Shown: positions 34,420-43,737, counted from the stretch's first letter. The stretch: DNA of 64,000 nt from Macrococcus hajekii (GCF_004359505.1 NZ_SCWE01000002.1:1-64000); one strand, 5' to 3'. Program-made: numbers and translations. The notes: generated from the sequence alone by a model not told the origin.

Positions 34420-34846
34420 AGTCACCATTGAACATCCAGTTAATTCCATATTTGTCTGTTAGTGCCCCCATCATACCACCCCAGAACTGTTTACCAAGTG
34501 GCATTGCGACCTCTGTATCGGGATGTGCGGCAATCTTTGTAAAAATATCATCAAACCGTTTCACTTCATCAGGATTCTGCTGATCAAAGTTCAGTGACAG
34601 TGAGATGCTGCGATTAAAATCGCCTGTTTCACTGAAACGATCAGCTGCATATAGCTTCTGCCCGCCCACTTCAAATTCTGAGTGCATCGTCATCTCTTCT
34701 GCCTTATCAGGGTCAACGCCAAATTGATCAGCTTGCTCACGACCGACCGGCACCCGATTAATATCAGTTGCACCGAATACATCTTCATAATAAGTGAGTG
34801 CTTCTTTAGTATTCTCAAACGATAAATATGGAATTAAACTAGCCAT
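34418..34846 (-). CDS. VOC-family protein (PhnB-like)
   Basis: A 142-residue VOC protein of the PhnB-like group: IPYLSFENTKEALTYYEDVF near the start, TMHSEFEVGGQKLYAADR in the middle, and LTDKYGINWMFNGD at the end. It is distantly similar to the VOC gene at 29365-29802. The function is unknown. ATG 34846 lies nine bases after GGGGAGG. Confidence 0.82.
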   Translation of the reverse strand: MASLIPYLSFENTKEALTYYEDVFGATDINRVPVGREQADQFGVDPDKAEEMTMHSEFEVGGQKLYAADRFSETGDFNRSISLSLNFDQQNPDEVKRFDDIFTKIAAHPDTEVAMPLGKQFWGGMMGALTDKYGINWMFNGD

Positions 34847-34926
34847 GATCAATAACCTCCCCTTTTTCATAGCACCATCATAGCATGATTCATTGAACTC
34901 AAAATGTCAGGGGTGTAAATTTTCTG

Positions 34927-35307
34927 TTAAAGCTGCTCCATAACAGCAAAATAGTTTTCGTCCGGATCACAGAAATTAAAGACTTTCATATTAGGCATAG
35001 CTGTAAGTTCGCCTACTGTAATCCCCTTTTCTTTGAACGACTGGTATAAATCATCTGCATTATTTACATTGAACATAAGTGAAGGCGTCTCCAGGCTCAC
35101 CATCGGACTGTATTTTTTAATAAATGCCTTATCAAAAATGACAAGAGACGTCTCAGATTCTGCATGAGGTGCTATTTCCACTGACTGATAACCTTCCGGA
35201 AGTTCATTTTCAGCCAGCTTTTCAAATCCTACTTGTTCAGTCCAGAACTTAACTACCTCCTGCTGATTATCTACATAAAGCATCACCTGATGTAAACTAG
35301 CGATCAT
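34927..35307 (-). CDS. VOC-family protein (glyoxalase-like)
   Basis: A 126-residue VOC protein: HQVMLYVDNQQEVVKFWTEQ at the start and FCDPDENYFAVMEQL at the end. A role in resistance or small-molecule binding is possible but unproven. It lies 80 bases upstream of the PhnB-like gene on the same strand and could share its transcript. Confidence 0.82.
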   Translation of the reverse strand: MIASLHQVMLYVDNQQEVVKFWTEQVGFEKLAENELPEGYQSVEIAPHAESETSLVIFDKAFIKKYSPMVSLETPSLMFNVNNADDLYQSFKEKGITVGELTAMPNMKVFNFCDPDENYFAVMEQL

Positions 35308-35376
35308 TTGCCCACCCTCATTTCCTTGTAATAACTAAACGATACTATAATTGAGATGAAGTTGTAAATCTGCAAC

Positions 35377-36015
35377 TTAAATATCATCGACAAAAAATGA
35401 TTTTAGAAAATGATCCTCATCCTTCGCTTTGGTCGTTAAATAGCGCTTACCGAATTCATCAAGTAAGCCGTGAAATTCTTTCGCTTCCGCATTAGTGAAG
35501 TCATCAATTTGAACCTCTTTTTTAAACTTATTATAGCTCTCCGTGTGTGAATAGCCCAACTGTCTGTAGAGGCGTCTCGTATAACTATCAGGTATAAATT
35601 CCACTCGTCCGAATAAATAGACGAGCAGCACATCAGCAGTTTCAGGCCCAATGCCATGCAGTGACAGAAGTGTCTGTCTTAATTCAGAACCCCATTTTTT
35701 ATCGATTTCATCATATTGATAATCGAATGTTTCCAGCCAATTAAATAGGGCCATCAATGCTTTTGATTTATTTTTATAGAAACCACTCGGTCTAATCAGT
35801 TCCTGAAGCTTTTCAATAGAGAGGGCTGTTATTCTATCTGCCTCGAAATTTGTTTTTGCTTTTAAGTTAAGCAGCGACCGCTCTACATTGTTCCAGTTTG
35901 TATTCTGAACAAGTATAGCACCGGTCATCATCTCAATTTCACTCTCTGCAGGCCACCAGTGAAGCGGACCCATCTCCTTATATAGGATGTCAAATAGCGC
36001 TCTTGAACTAAGCAT
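35377..36015 (-). CDS. HhH-GPD base-excision DNA glycosylase (no Fe-S cluster)
   Basis: A 212-residue protein of the endonuclease III superfamily. The helix-hairpin-helix LHGIGPETADVLLVYLFGR (about 121-139) is followed by FIPDSYTRRLYRQLG with the catalytic Asp. The C-terminal four-Cys iron-sulfur loop of Nth is absent and there is no Cys near the end, so it is like the MagIII/YpqG-type glycosylases that remove alkylated bases. GGGAGA precedes ATG. Confidence 0.85.
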   Translation of the reverse strand: MLSSRALFDILYKEMGPLHWWPAESEIEMMTGAILVQNTNWNNVERSLLNLKAKTNFEADRITALSIEKLQELIRPSGFYKNKSKALMALFNWLETFDYQYDEIDKKWGSELRQTLLSLHGIGPETADVLLVYLFGRVEFIPDSYTRRLYRQLGYSHTESYNKFKKEVQIDDFTNAEAKEFHGLLDEFGKRYLTTKAKDEDHFLKSFFVDDI

Positions 36016-36048
36016 AGCAATATCTCCCTTGTTATCAATCTGTCTATA

Positions 36049-36810
36049 TTAATTCGTCCACTGATTAATGATCGCCTTTAATAGTTCTACTGAATCTTGC
36101 TCTGTTCGATTATTATAATAGTTGGCAAATCTGTGGTCTGCTATATACATTTCCCCTAAACTGCGGTGGTAGTCCTTACTATAAAAGGGAGCCATAATTT
36201 CAAGCCACTCTCGATGTGCAAGAAAGGCGCGCTCTGCATGTGAATCATTGAGATCACTGATCCGATGTTCCAGAAGGTAATTCAGCTCTGAGATAAGACG
36301 TTCTTCAGCCGCTACAGCCCGGTCATAGTCCGCTTCGGAGAGGTGCTGCCAGTTCTGATTGGAACTCTCCACTGCCTTTTCTCCGTATCGTGCTCTGATT
36401 GCCTCACCATATAGCTGCTCATTTTCTTCTAATTTAGCCTGCTTAAAAGCCTCAAACTTCTCATGATCTGTCATCTCAATCTCTCCCTCATAATAGCTTA
36501 TCGTTTGTTCGATATGATGCAGTAATTTATCCAGCTGTTTACGTTTCTGCAGCAGCTGATGCTTCTGATTAAGTAATGCGTTCTTTACGCTATAATCATC
36601 CTCGTCCAGTAGATGCTTGATTTCCTGCAGACTAAAATCAAGTGCCCGGTAAAAGAGGATCTGCTGCAACCTCTCCACTTCTACAGTACTGTATTTTCTA
36701 TAGCCTGCATCTGTTAAAGTATGAGGTTTTAATAAATCAATGTTATCGTAATACCGGAGCGTCCGAGTACTGACACCTGATAAATCTGCTAATTCTTTTA
36801 TGGTATACAT
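36049..36810 (-). CDS. MerR-family regulator with TipAS effector domain
   Basis: A 253-residue regulator: N-terminal MerR helix-turn-helix (YTIKELADLSGVSTRTLRYYD, about 2-22, in part), a dimerisation coiled coil (about 75-110), and a C-terminal TipAS-type all-helical domain (about 140-250, ending NQWTN). In Streptomyces and Bacillus relatives (TipAL, Mta) this domain binds hydrophobic antibiotics. ATG 36810 follows AAGGAGG. Its own promoter has the 19-base spacer typical of MerR control, so autoregulation is likely. Confidence 0.88.
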   Translation of the reverse strand: MYTIKELADLSGVSTRTLRYYDNIDLLKPHTLTDAGYRKYSTVEVERLQQILFYRALDFSLQEIKHLLDEDDYSVKNALLNQKHQLLQKRKQLDKLLHHIEQTISYYEGEIEMTDHEKFEAFKQAKLEENEQLYGEAIRARYGEKAVESSNQNWQHLSEADYDRAVAAEERLISELNYLLEHRISDLNDSHAERAFLAHREWLEIMAPFYSKDYHRSLGEMYIADHRFANYYNNRTEQDSVELLKAIINQWTN

Positions 36811-36832
36811 CAACAACAACCTCCTTAACTTC

Positions 36833-36863
36833 ATCATAAAGCCTGACGTAACGTTAATGTCAA
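36833..36863 (-). promoter_or_regulatory. MerR-type promoter with 19-bp spacer and operator dyad
   Basis: On the minus strand there is TTGACA (36863-36858), a 19-base spacer and TATGAT (36838-36833). The spacer region holds a dyad, TGACATTAACGTTACGTCA, with TAACGTTA at its centre. A stretched spacer with an internal dyad is the mark of promoters that MerR proteins untwist. Confidence 0.82.
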
Positions 36864-36874
36864 ATCTATTCACT

Positions 36875-36910
36875 AAATAAAGACTTCAGCAACCGCTGAA
36901 GTCTTTATTT
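36875..36910. terminator. Hairpin between the MerR promoter and the acetyltransferase gene
   Basis: Stem AAATAAAGACTTCAGC / GCTGAAGTCTTTATTT; acts as terminator for the GNAT gene on the opposite side and insulates the MerR promoter. Confidence 0.6.
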
Positions 36911-37408
36911 AATATCTATCCAGAACCGTCTGACTTTAATGCGATTATCCTGCATAAAACTATTATCTTCCTGTCCTCCATTTTTAACAATCACACTGGC
37001 AGAAGCAGGATTATCTTCGTCACAAGTCACGAGTGCACGACTAATATTTAACTTTTTCAAGTATTCAAGAGCCTGCTTTAATATCAATGTGGCATAGCCT
37101 TTACTGCGCTCAGTCGGTCTAACGCCGTAACCGATATGTCCTCCTGTCTGAAGCAGTGCCTCATTCAGCTCATGACGTATATTCGCTGCACCCATGATTC
37201 TATCATCTTCAAAATAGAACAAGGTCGTATTGTTCACCCATTCCGATTCATCTTCACGTTGATTCAATGCAATCAGAAAATCAGCGAAATGATGGTAACG
37301 ATTAAACTGTGTTGCAGAAGGTACTATTTCATCTGGAACAGACCATTCTCTATAGTAATCCATGAATGCAGTCTCATCCATTTGATTCAAACGTCTGAAT
37401 TCATTCAT
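36905..37408 (-). CDS. GNAT-family N-acetyltransferase
   Basis: A 167-residue acetyltransferase. The acetyl-CoA loop is GYGVRPTERSKGYATLIL (about 94-111), preceded by IMGAANIRHELNEAL. The acceptor is unknown. ATG follows GAAGGGATA. It is single-gene; a 145-base A/T-rich gap containing a terminator separates it from the permease gene upstream. Confidence 0.85.
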   Translation of the reverse strand: MNEFRRLNQMDETAFMDYYREWSVPDEIVPSATQFNRYHHFADFLIALNQREDESEWVNNTTLFYFEDDRIMGAANIRHELNEALLQTGGHIGYGVRPTERSKGYATLILKQALEYLKKLNISRALVTCDEDNPASASVIVKNGGQEDNSFMQDNRIKVRRFWIDIK

Positions 37409-37517
37409 ATTATCCCTTCCTCTCGAGATGCTTTACTCTTAATATTACTGAAGTTCTTATTTAATTTCAATTTATCCTCAGTTGATTTCTATTAATTATG
37501 GCGCAGCTACAAAAAAA

Positions 37518-37545
37518 CACTTCATCATAGTTATATGATGAAGTG
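37518..37545 (-). terminator. Terminator of the amino-acid permease gene
   Basis: Stem CACTTCATCATA / TATGATGAAGTG followed on the minus strand by T7. Confidence 0.85.
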
Positions 37546-37553
37546 CGTTTTAT

Positions 37554-38879
37554 TTAAGCATGTTTTTTATTCTGATTTTTCTTGTAGTAATAAATTGGCA
37601 CACCGAGTAATGTGATACCAATACCGATGAGTGCAAGTGTTGTCTGTGTCATCAGTGTGTTACCTAGTACAAAGAGACCAGATACAAGTGCAATCAGAGG
37701 AATGATTGGATAAAGAGGCACTTTATAAGGACGTTCCATATTGGGTTCTCTTTTTCTTAAAATCATAACTGCCACGAATGTCATACAGTAGAATAGCCAG
37801 ATAACAAAGATTAACATGTTCGTAATTGAATCAAATGCACCAAGTGTTACCATGACCATCGCAATAATATATAAGATAAGGCCGCTGAACCATGGAGCAC
37901 CTGAGTTTGTTAATTTAAGGAACCATTTATTGAATGGTAACATGCCGTTCTCTGCCATCGCATAAGGAACACGCATACCTGTCATTGTGTAGCCGTTCAG
38001 TGCACCATATACAGAAATCAGGATACCCATTGTGATTAATTTACCACCTTGATCACCGAATAATGCCATCGCTGTATCTGCTGCTGCGTTTTCGTTACCA
38101 GCTAATGCTGAGATTGGTAATGTTAATAAGAACGCTGCATTGATTAGTAAGTAGATAGCCATTACAAGACCGATACCTACTGTAATCGCAAGCGGTAAAT
38201 CTTTCTTAGGATTTTTCATTTCCCCGGCAATGTTACCTACGTGCATCCAGCCATCATAAGCGAACATTGTCGCAAGTAAGCCAGCACCGATAATTGACAT
38301 TAAGCCGTTATCTCCTTCAATCGGCGGGAATAGTGAAAAGTCGACATTTCCATGTTGGAATAAACCGAATACAATGATAAGTACAAGAGGAATTAATTTA
38401 ACTACCAGTGTAATAGATTGAAGCATTCCACCCGCTTTTGAACCGATTAAATTGATAAGTAGAATTGATAATGCCGCAATAATTGAAATAGGTACAACTA
38501 AATTCTGATCTAAATGGAATAAGTTCACAAGTTGTGTACCAAAGACGATAGCTTGTGCTGCTACGTTAGCAGGAAAATAGATAAATGCAAGCGCCCATCC
38601 TGATAAGAAGCCCCAGAAGTCGCCATAAGTGTATTCAAGATACTTTGTCATCCCGCCTGTTTCAGGGATTGCTGCTGCAAGTTCTGCTGCTGTCAGTCCA
38701 GCACAGATGGTCATAATACCACCCAGTATCCAGACGAGCAGTGTAAGTCCGACTGATTGTGTAGAGTCTGTGATAGTTGCTACTTTAAAAAAGACGCCTG
38801 ATCCGATTACTGTACCCATTACCAGCGCGAGGGCCGGGAATAGGCCAATATCTTTTTTTAATTCCGTGTTACCAGCCAT
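37554..38879 (-). CDS. APC-family amino-acid permease (SteT/LAT-like)
   Basis: A 441-residue, 12-segment permease. GTVIGSGVFFKVATI in segment 1 and the E-x-x-A-A-I-P-E-T-G-G pattern (AELAAAIPETGGMTKYL) in segment 2 mark the L-type APC group that includes the serine/threonine exchanger SteT. Its exact substrate is uncertain. AAAGGAG is eight bases before ATG. A catabolite-response-like site lies upstream. Confidence 0.88.
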   Translation of the reverse strand: MAGNTELKKDIGLFPALALVMGTVIGSGVFFKVATITDSTQSVGLTLLVWILGGIMTICAGLTAAELAAAIPETGGMTKYLEYTYGDFWGFLSGWALAFIYFPANVAAQAIVFGTQLVNLFHLDQNLVVPISIIAALSILLINLIGSKAGGMLQSITLVVKLIPLVLIIVFGLFQHGNVDFSLFPPIEGDNGLMSIIGAGLLATMFAYDGWMHVGNIAGEMKNPKKDLPLAITVGIGLVMAIYLLINAAFLLTLPISALAGNENAAADTAMALFGDQGGKLITMGILISVYGALNGYTMTGMRVPYAMAENGMLPFNKWFLKLTNSGAPWFSGLILYIIAMVMVTLGAFDSITNMLIFVIWLFYCMTFVAVMILRKREPNMERPYKVPLYPIIPLIALVSGLFVLGNTLMTQTTLALIGIGITLLGVPIYYYKKNQNKKHA

Positions 38880-38908
38880 TTTCTTCTCTCCTTTTATGTT
38901 TTAAACCT

Positions 38909-38922
38909 TGAAAGCACTTACA
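38909..38922 (-). promoter_or_regulatory. Candidate catabolite-response (cre-like) site
   Basis: On the minus strand there is TGTAAGTGCTTTCA, close to the CcpA cre pattern TGNAANCGNTNNCA except that the central CG is TG. It lies 30 bases before the permease start. The function is only suggested by the match. Confidence 0.35.
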
Positions 38923-39059
38923 GTATACAACAAAACTTAACATTAAAGTACCTTAATTTTAATTATATTTAAATATTTTGTGACAACTTACACAAACTTT
39001 TAAAAAGGTATAAATTAATTAATTTATTGTTTATAAATAGAGAAATAATATTTAAATAA

Positions 39060-39081
39060 CGCACTCGATTTTTCGAGTGCG
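39060..39081 (-). terminator. Terminator of the ppdK operon
   Basis: Stem CGCACTCGA / TCGAGTGCG with a short T loop, just after the PPDK-regulator stop codon. Confidence 0.8.
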
Positions 39082-39087
39082 TCTGAT

Positions 39088-39891
39088 TTATTTACCTAAA
39101 TATTTTTCAATATAAAAGGCAGATTCTTCAATTGATTTATATTCTGTATTGATTACCGTCGCATTGAGACGTTGGAAGACCTCTTCTGCATAACTCAGCT
39201 CTTCCTTGATTCGCTTTAAGTTATTATAGCTGGAGGCCTGACGAAGTCCCAATACTTTCACACGTTCAGTTCTGATATTCGCAATATAATCAGGGCTTGC
39301 TGTCAGACCAAATACACGCAGTCCTTTTTGGCGATAGACTTCTTCAGGTACCGGTGATTCTGGTACAAGCGGAATATTTGCAATCTTATAGCCCTTATTC
39401 GCGAGATACATGCTGAGTGGTGTCTTAGAAGTACGGGATACCCCGACAATGACTGCATCTGCTTCCTGCAGATTAGTAAAATTCTTACCATCATCGTACT
39501 TAACTGAATACTCCATAGCTTCAATTCGTTTGAAGTACTTTTCGTCAAGCTTGCGAAAAGCACCTCGCTCCATTAAAGGCTCCATGCCTGTATGATGCTG
39601 AATAACATGGATAAGACTTGTCATATAATCGATATAGGAGATTCCTTCACGTTCAGCGAATATCTTACCGAACTCATTCATTTCTTCATCTACTAAAGTG
39701 GTCACGATAATAGCATTATTTTTCTTTGCCATATTCAGGATATTAGTGAAACTTTCTTTATCATGGATGAAAGAAAACTTCTTGATTTCAATCATCTCAA
39801 TCTTAGGAAACTGCGTCAGTGTAGCTTGTATCATACGTTGCGCAGTCTCACCAATTGAGTCTGAGATAACATATATTTTTAAGTCTTCCAA
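39088..39891 (-). CDS. Pyruvate, phosphate dikinase regulatory protein (kinase/pyrophosphorylase)
   Basis: A 267-residue protein of the PDRP family (DUF299). The P-loop GVSRTSKTPLSMYLANKGYK is diagnostic. The bifunctional enzyme switches PPDK off with ADP by phosphorylating the Thr near its catalytic His, and back on by phosphorolysis. It is read from TTG 39891, eight bases or so after AGGAGG. It lies 11 bases downstream of ppdK in one operon, which fits the function. Confidence 0.93.
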   Translation of the reverse strand: MEDLKIYVISDSIGETAQRMIQATLTQFPKIEMIEIKKFSFIHDKESFTNILNMAKKNNAIIVTTLVDEEMNEFGKIFAEREGISYIDYMTSLIHVIQHHTGMEPLMERGAFRKLDEKYFKRIEAMEYSVKYDDGKNFTNLQEADAVIVGVSRTSKTPLSMYLANKGYKIANIPLVPESPVPEEVYRQKGLRVFGLTASPDYIANIRTERVKVLGLRQASSYNNLKRIKEELSYAEEVFQRLNATVINTEYKSIEESAFYIEKYLGK

Positions 39892-39902
39892 CCGTCTTCC
39901 TC

Positions 39903-42494
39903 CTATTTACTCTGTGCCGCTGCTAAACGAGCGCCTGGCACACGGTAAGGTGAACATGACACATAGTCAATCGCAAGCGTATTAAAGTAGTTAATAGATT
40001 TAGGATCACCACCGAGCTCTCCGCAGACACCAATTTTGATATCTGATTTTACAGCTTTCGCTTGTTCTACTGCCATCTTGATCAGTCGGCCGATACCTTC
40101 TACATCAAGTGTCTGGAATGGATCAATCGCAAGAATATCTCCATCGATATAATCATTGATGAATTTACCTGCATCATCACGTGAGAAGCCATAAGTAAGC
40201 TGTGTTAAATCATTAGTACCGAAGCTGAAGAAATCACATACTTCAGCCAGCTCGCCTGCAATCAGACATGCACGCGGGGTCTCAATCATCGTACCAATTT
40301 TATATTCAACTGTTACATTAAGCTCATTGATTTTATTGACGATTGTTTCTTTCAGGATTGTGAATTCTTTAATAGTCGAAACAAGCGGAATCATAATTTC
40401 AGGACGACAGTTAATCCCTTCATCTTTTAATTTCTGGATACTTGTCATCATCGCTTCGACTTGCATTTCGTACAGTTCAGGATAAGTGATCGCTAATCGA
40501 CAGCCACGATGACCCAACATCGGATTGACTTCCTGAAGTTCCAGGATACGACGCTCTAATTTCTCGACAGTAAGCCCCAGTTGAGAAGCAACTACTTCGA
40601 TTTCCTCGCGTTCTTTCGGTACAAATTCATGTAACGGCGGATCCAGCAGACGGACGATCGTCGGTCTCTCTCCAGATAAACGGAAGATTTTCTCGAAATC
40701 TTCAGCCTGATATTTCTTCAGTTCATCAAGTGCTGCAACACGTTCCTCATGATTAGATGCAATGATGAAACGACGCATCTGAATCAGACGTTCTTCACCG
40801 AAGAACATATGCTCAGTACGGACTAAACCAATACCCGTCGCACCAAACTCATAACCAGCCGCGATATCCTGTTCAGTTTCGGCGTTCATTCGTACATTAA
40901 GACGTGCCACTTCATCAGTCCAGCTCATGAACTGCTCGAACTCAGTACTATGCTCTGCATTGGTCGTCTTCACTTCACCATGATAAATACGACCAGTAGC
41001 ACCATCTACAGAGATAATATCTCCTTCAGCAAGTTCTCCACTTGGGAATTTAACAGTCTTATTCTTCGTATCGATATCAAGATCTGAACAGCCCGTCACA
41101 CAACATTTACCCATACCGCGTGCCACAACAGCCGCGTGAGAAGTCATACCTCCATGAGTCGTGACAATCGCTTCACTCGCAATCATACCTTCAATATCTT
41201 CAGGAGACGTTTCAGGACGAACTAAAATAACTTTCTCTCCTGCTTCAGCGTGTTTTTTTGCATCTGCCGCTGTGAAAACAACTTTACCCGTTGCAGCACC
41301 CGGACTTGCAGGAAGTCCAATTTGTGAGATGACTTCCGCATCTTCAAGAGCCTGCGCTTCAAAGGCTGGGTGTAATAACTGATCAATCGATTTTGTTTCT
41401 ACTTTAGAAATTGCTTCTTCTTTAGTCAGCACACCTTCTTCAACCATATCCACTGCAATCTTCATCGCTGCTTTTGCAGTACGTTTACCATTACGCGTCT
41501 GAAGGATGAAGAGCTTCTCGTCCTCAATTGTAAACTCAATATCCTGCATATCATGGTAATGCTCCTCCAGTTTGTGTGTTACATCAACAAATGCCTGATA
41601 AACAGCTGGCATCTGTGTATTTAATGTCTCGATTTCTTTAGGTGTACGAATTCCTGCTACAACATCTTCACCTTGAGCGTTCAGAAGATACTCACCGTAT
41701 AATTTGTTTTCACCAGTAGACGGGTTACGCGTGAATGCCACACCTGTGCCACTCTTGTCTCCGCTATTACCGAACACCATTTCCTGTACATTGACGGCAG
41801 TCCCGATGTCATGTGGAATTTCATTCAGTTCACGGTAAATACGCGCACGGTCGTTATTCCATGATTTGAAGACCGCTTCTATTGCTTCGTTCAACTGTTC
41901 AAGCGGCTCCTGAGGGAAGGGCTTATAGACTTCTTCCATATAGACTTCTTTAAAATGCTCGCAGATTTCCTTGAGATCTTCAGCAGGAATATCTGCATCT
42001 GACGTATAACCTTTTTTCTTTTTATAATCATTGAAATAAGACTCAAATGCATGCATCGGAATTTCGTATACAACCTGTCCGAACATCTGTAGAAGACGGC
42101 GATAGCAGTCATAGGCAAAACGTTCATCATTCGTATTATTCGCAAGCTTTACAACGTTATCATCATTCAACCCTAAATTTAAGATAGTATCCATCATACC
42201 CGGCATAGAAATCTTCGCACCACTGCGCACAGAAACTAACAGTAAAGCATCATTAGAAAAGGATTTTTCCGTCTTTTTAAACAGAGACTGAAGTTGTTCC
42301 TCAAGTTCAGATTTCACCTGATCCGATAAACCACCATTCTCAAGATACTGGATACAAGCTTCTGTCGTGATAGTAAAACCATTTGGAACAGGAAGTCCGA
42401 GTCTCATCATCTCAGATAAGTTAGCTCCCTTACCTCCTAATAAATCTTTCATGGATTGCTGACCTTCTTCAAACGCGTAAATAAACTTGCTCAT
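39903..42494 (-). CDS. ppdK: Pyruvate, phosphate dikinase
   Basis: An 863-residue enzyme interconverting pyruvate, ATP and Pi with PEP, AMP and PPi. N-terminal ATP-grasp domain (LLGGKGANLSEMMRLG, then SVRSGAKISMPGMMDT), central phosphohistidine swivelling domain with GGMTSHAAVVARGMGK (the His carries the phosphate; the Thr two residues before it is the regulatory site), and a C-terminal TIM-barrel with GVCGELGGDP. ATG 42494 has GAGGTG six bases upstream; another ATG lies three codons earlier. It lets the cell move between gluconeogenesis and pyruvate metabolism. Confidence 0.95.
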   Translation of the reverse strand: MSKFIYAFEEGQQSMKDLLGGKGANLSEMMRLGLPVPNGFTITTEACIQYLENGGLSDQVKSELEEQLQSLFKKTEKSFSNDALLLVSVRSGAKISMPGMMDTILNLGLNDDNVVKLANNTNDERFAYDCYRRLLQMFGQVVYEIPMHAFESYFNDYKKKKGYTSDADIPAEDLKEICEHFKEVYMEEVYKPFPQEPLEQLNEAIEAVFKSWNNDRARIYRELNEIPHDIGTAVNVQEMVFGNSGDKSGTGVAFTRNPSTGENKLYGEYLLNAQGEDVVAGIRTPKEIETLNTQMPAVYQAFVDVTHKLEEHYHDMQDIEFTIEDEKLFILQTRNGKRTAKAAMKIAVDMVEEGVLTKEEAISKVETKSIDQLLHPAFEAQALEDAEVISQIGLPASPGAATGKVVFTAADAKKHAEAGEKVILVRPETSPEDIEGMIASEAIVTTHGGMTSHAAVVARGMGKCCVTGCSDLDIDTKNKTVKFPSGELAEGDIISVDGATGRIYHGEVKTTNAEHSTEFEQFMSWTDEVARLNVRMNAETEQDIAAGYEFGATGIGLVRTEHMFFGEERLIQMRRFIIASNHEERVAALDELKKYQAEDFEKIFRLSGERPTIVRLLDPPLHEFVPKEREEIEVVASQLGLTVEKLERRILELQEVNPMLGHRGCRLAITYPELYEMQVEAMMTSIQKLKDEGINCRPEIMIPLVSTIKEFTILKETIVNKINELNVTVEYKIGTMIETPRACLIAGELAEVCDFFSFGTNDLTQLTYGFSRDDAGKFINDYIDGDILAIDPFQTLDVEGIGRLIKMAVEQAKAVKSDIKIGVCGELGGDPKSINYFNTLAIDYVSCSPYRVPGARLAAAQSK

Positions 42495-42587
42495 TAAATT
42501 CACCTCATTATTTAATATGTTATACTGTTTTGATTATTAGTATGTCACATTAAAATTTAAATAACAATCATTTATATAAGAAAATGT

Positions 42588-42618
42588 AAAATAGCCCATT
42601 CCTGAGAACGGGCTATTT
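42588..42618. terminator. Hairpin between ohr and ppdK
   Basis: Stem AAATAGCCC / GGGCTATTT in the 208-base gap between ohr and ppdK. It may stop transcription coming from ohr before ppdK. Confidence 0.75.
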
Positions 42619-42672
42619 TGTATCTACTAACATGCTGATGGTTAATCAACCAATTAGACTATTAATAAAACA

Positions 42673-42698
42673 ATAGACCAGATATTATTCCAGTCTAT
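42673..42698 (-). terminator. Weak hairpin after ohr
   Basis: Stem ATAGACTGG / CTGGTCTAT followed by TGTTTTATT on the minus strand. It is a weaker terminator than the one at 42588. Confidence 0.5.
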
Positions 42699-42703
42699 CC
42701 ACC

Positions 42704-43132
42704 TTAAATGGCATTAACATCTATTTCAATATCAATAGAATGCTTCAACGCTTTAGAGTATGGACAATAATTATGTGCTTTCTCTACGTATTCTTCTGCT
42801 TCTTCTTGAGACATATTGTGCAGCGTCACTTCAAGCGCAGCAGCTAACTTGACCCCTCCATCTGCTTTGTCAGGTAATAATGAAGCGGTGACTTTCACTT
42901 CTGGTTCTGCCTCTTCTACTTTCGCATTCTTCAAAATAAATATTAATGCATTATTGAAACAAGCGCTGTAGCCCGCTGCAAATAGTTGTTCTGGATTCGA
43001 TTCAGTCGTTGCCTGACCACCCATTTCTTTTGGTGTCGCAATATCTAAATAGAATGTATTGTCTTCGCTGAAGACTTTACCATCTCTACCACCCTTACTA
43101 ATAATAGCTGTCTCGTATAACGGTTTGACCAT
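42704..43132 (-). CDS. ohr: Organic hydroperoxide resistance protein Ohr
   Basis: A 142-residue OsmC/Ohr-family thiol peroxidase. The two active Cys are in GYSACFNNAL (Cys58) and HNYCPYSKAL (Cys123). It reduces organic and fatty-acid hydroperoxides using lipoylated partners. AAGGAGAGATAAGC precedes ATG 43132. It is divergent from the ohrR-type regulator, the classical arrangement. Confidence 0.94.
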   Translation of the reverse strand: MVKPLYETAIISKGGRDGKVFSEDNTFYLDIATPKEMGGQATTESNPEQLFAAGYSACFNNALIFILKNAKVEEAEPEVKVTASLLPDKADGGVKLAAALEVTLHNMSQEEAEEYVEKAHNYCPYSKALKHSIDIEIDVNAI

Positions 43133-43182
43133 GCTTATCTCTCCTTCTCTATATTAATTAAGTCATTTAAGATATATTAAAG

Positions 43183-43212
43183 ATTATACTATATTATAAA
43201 TCATTAAGTCAA
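43183..43212 (-). promoter_or_regulatory. ohr promoter with OhrR-type operator
   Basis: On the minus strand there is TTGACT (43212-43207), an 18-base spacer and TATAAT (43188-43183). An A/T-rich imperfect dyad, GATTTATAATATAGTATAATC read in part, covers the spacer and -10. It is a plausible OhrR site, judged by position. Confidence 0.6.
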
Positions 43213-43237
43213 TCGCACACGATTGAAAGGAGTCATA

Positions 43238-43681
43238 ATGGCAGATCATTTAAATCAACTGACTAACCAACTTTGTTTCTCTGTTTATAATGCAAGTCGT
43301 CTTTTTATTAAATTCTATCATCAAGCATTGGCAGAATTTGAACTAACTTATCCTCAATATCTTGTATTACTGATTTTATGGCAGAAAGATGAACAACCCT
43401 TGCACGAAATCGGTAGACAGCTTAATCTCGCAAGTAATACTCTAACCCCTCTGCTCAAACGAATGGAACATGCAGGTTGGATTGAGCGCCGCGCAGCAGA
43501 AAGTGATAAACGTCAACTGCTCGTTTTTTTGACAGAAAAAGGACGTCAGCATGAATCATCTATCCTCTCCAAAATCCAGCATTGCCTCTCTGATCAAAAT
43601 ATCGATCTGAAGTTTTTACAGGAAACACACATCATGACACAGCAACTTGAACAACAGTTAATAGAAATCATCAAAAAATAG
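43238..43681 (+). CDS. ohrR: OhrR, peroxide-sensing MarR-family repressor
   Basis: A 147-residue MarR protein with the OhrR signature: a single N-terminal Cys13 in QLCFSVYNASR and the Tyr pair in LTYPQYLVLLILW that hydrogen-bonds it. The recognition helix is SNTLTPLLKRME. Oxidation of the Cys by organic hydroperoxide lifts repression of ohr. ATG 43238 follows AAAGGAG. The gene ends in a strong hairpin. Confidence 0.92.
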   Translation: MADHLNQLTNQLCFSVYNASRLFIKFYHQALAEFELTYPQYLVLLILWQKDEQPLHEIGRQLNLASNTLTPLLKRMEHAGWIERRAAESDKRQLLVFLTEKGRQHESSILSKIQHCLSDQNIDLKFLQETHIMTQQLEQQLIEIIKK

Positions 43682-43706
43682 GGTCCATTCATATGAATGG
43701 ACCCTT
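43680..43706 (+). terminator. Terminator of ohrR
   Basis: Stem AGGGTCCATTC / GAATGGACCCT followed by TCTAT. It may also serve the convergent permease gene. Confidence 0.75.
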
Positions 43707-43737
43707 CTATAAAGTTGAGAAGTGATAAAATCAGCCT

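Noticed and set aside
29365-35307. Four VOC-family genes as a resistance gene cluster
   Set aside because: They are scattered between unrelated genes and terminators, are only distantly similar, and show no shared regulation.
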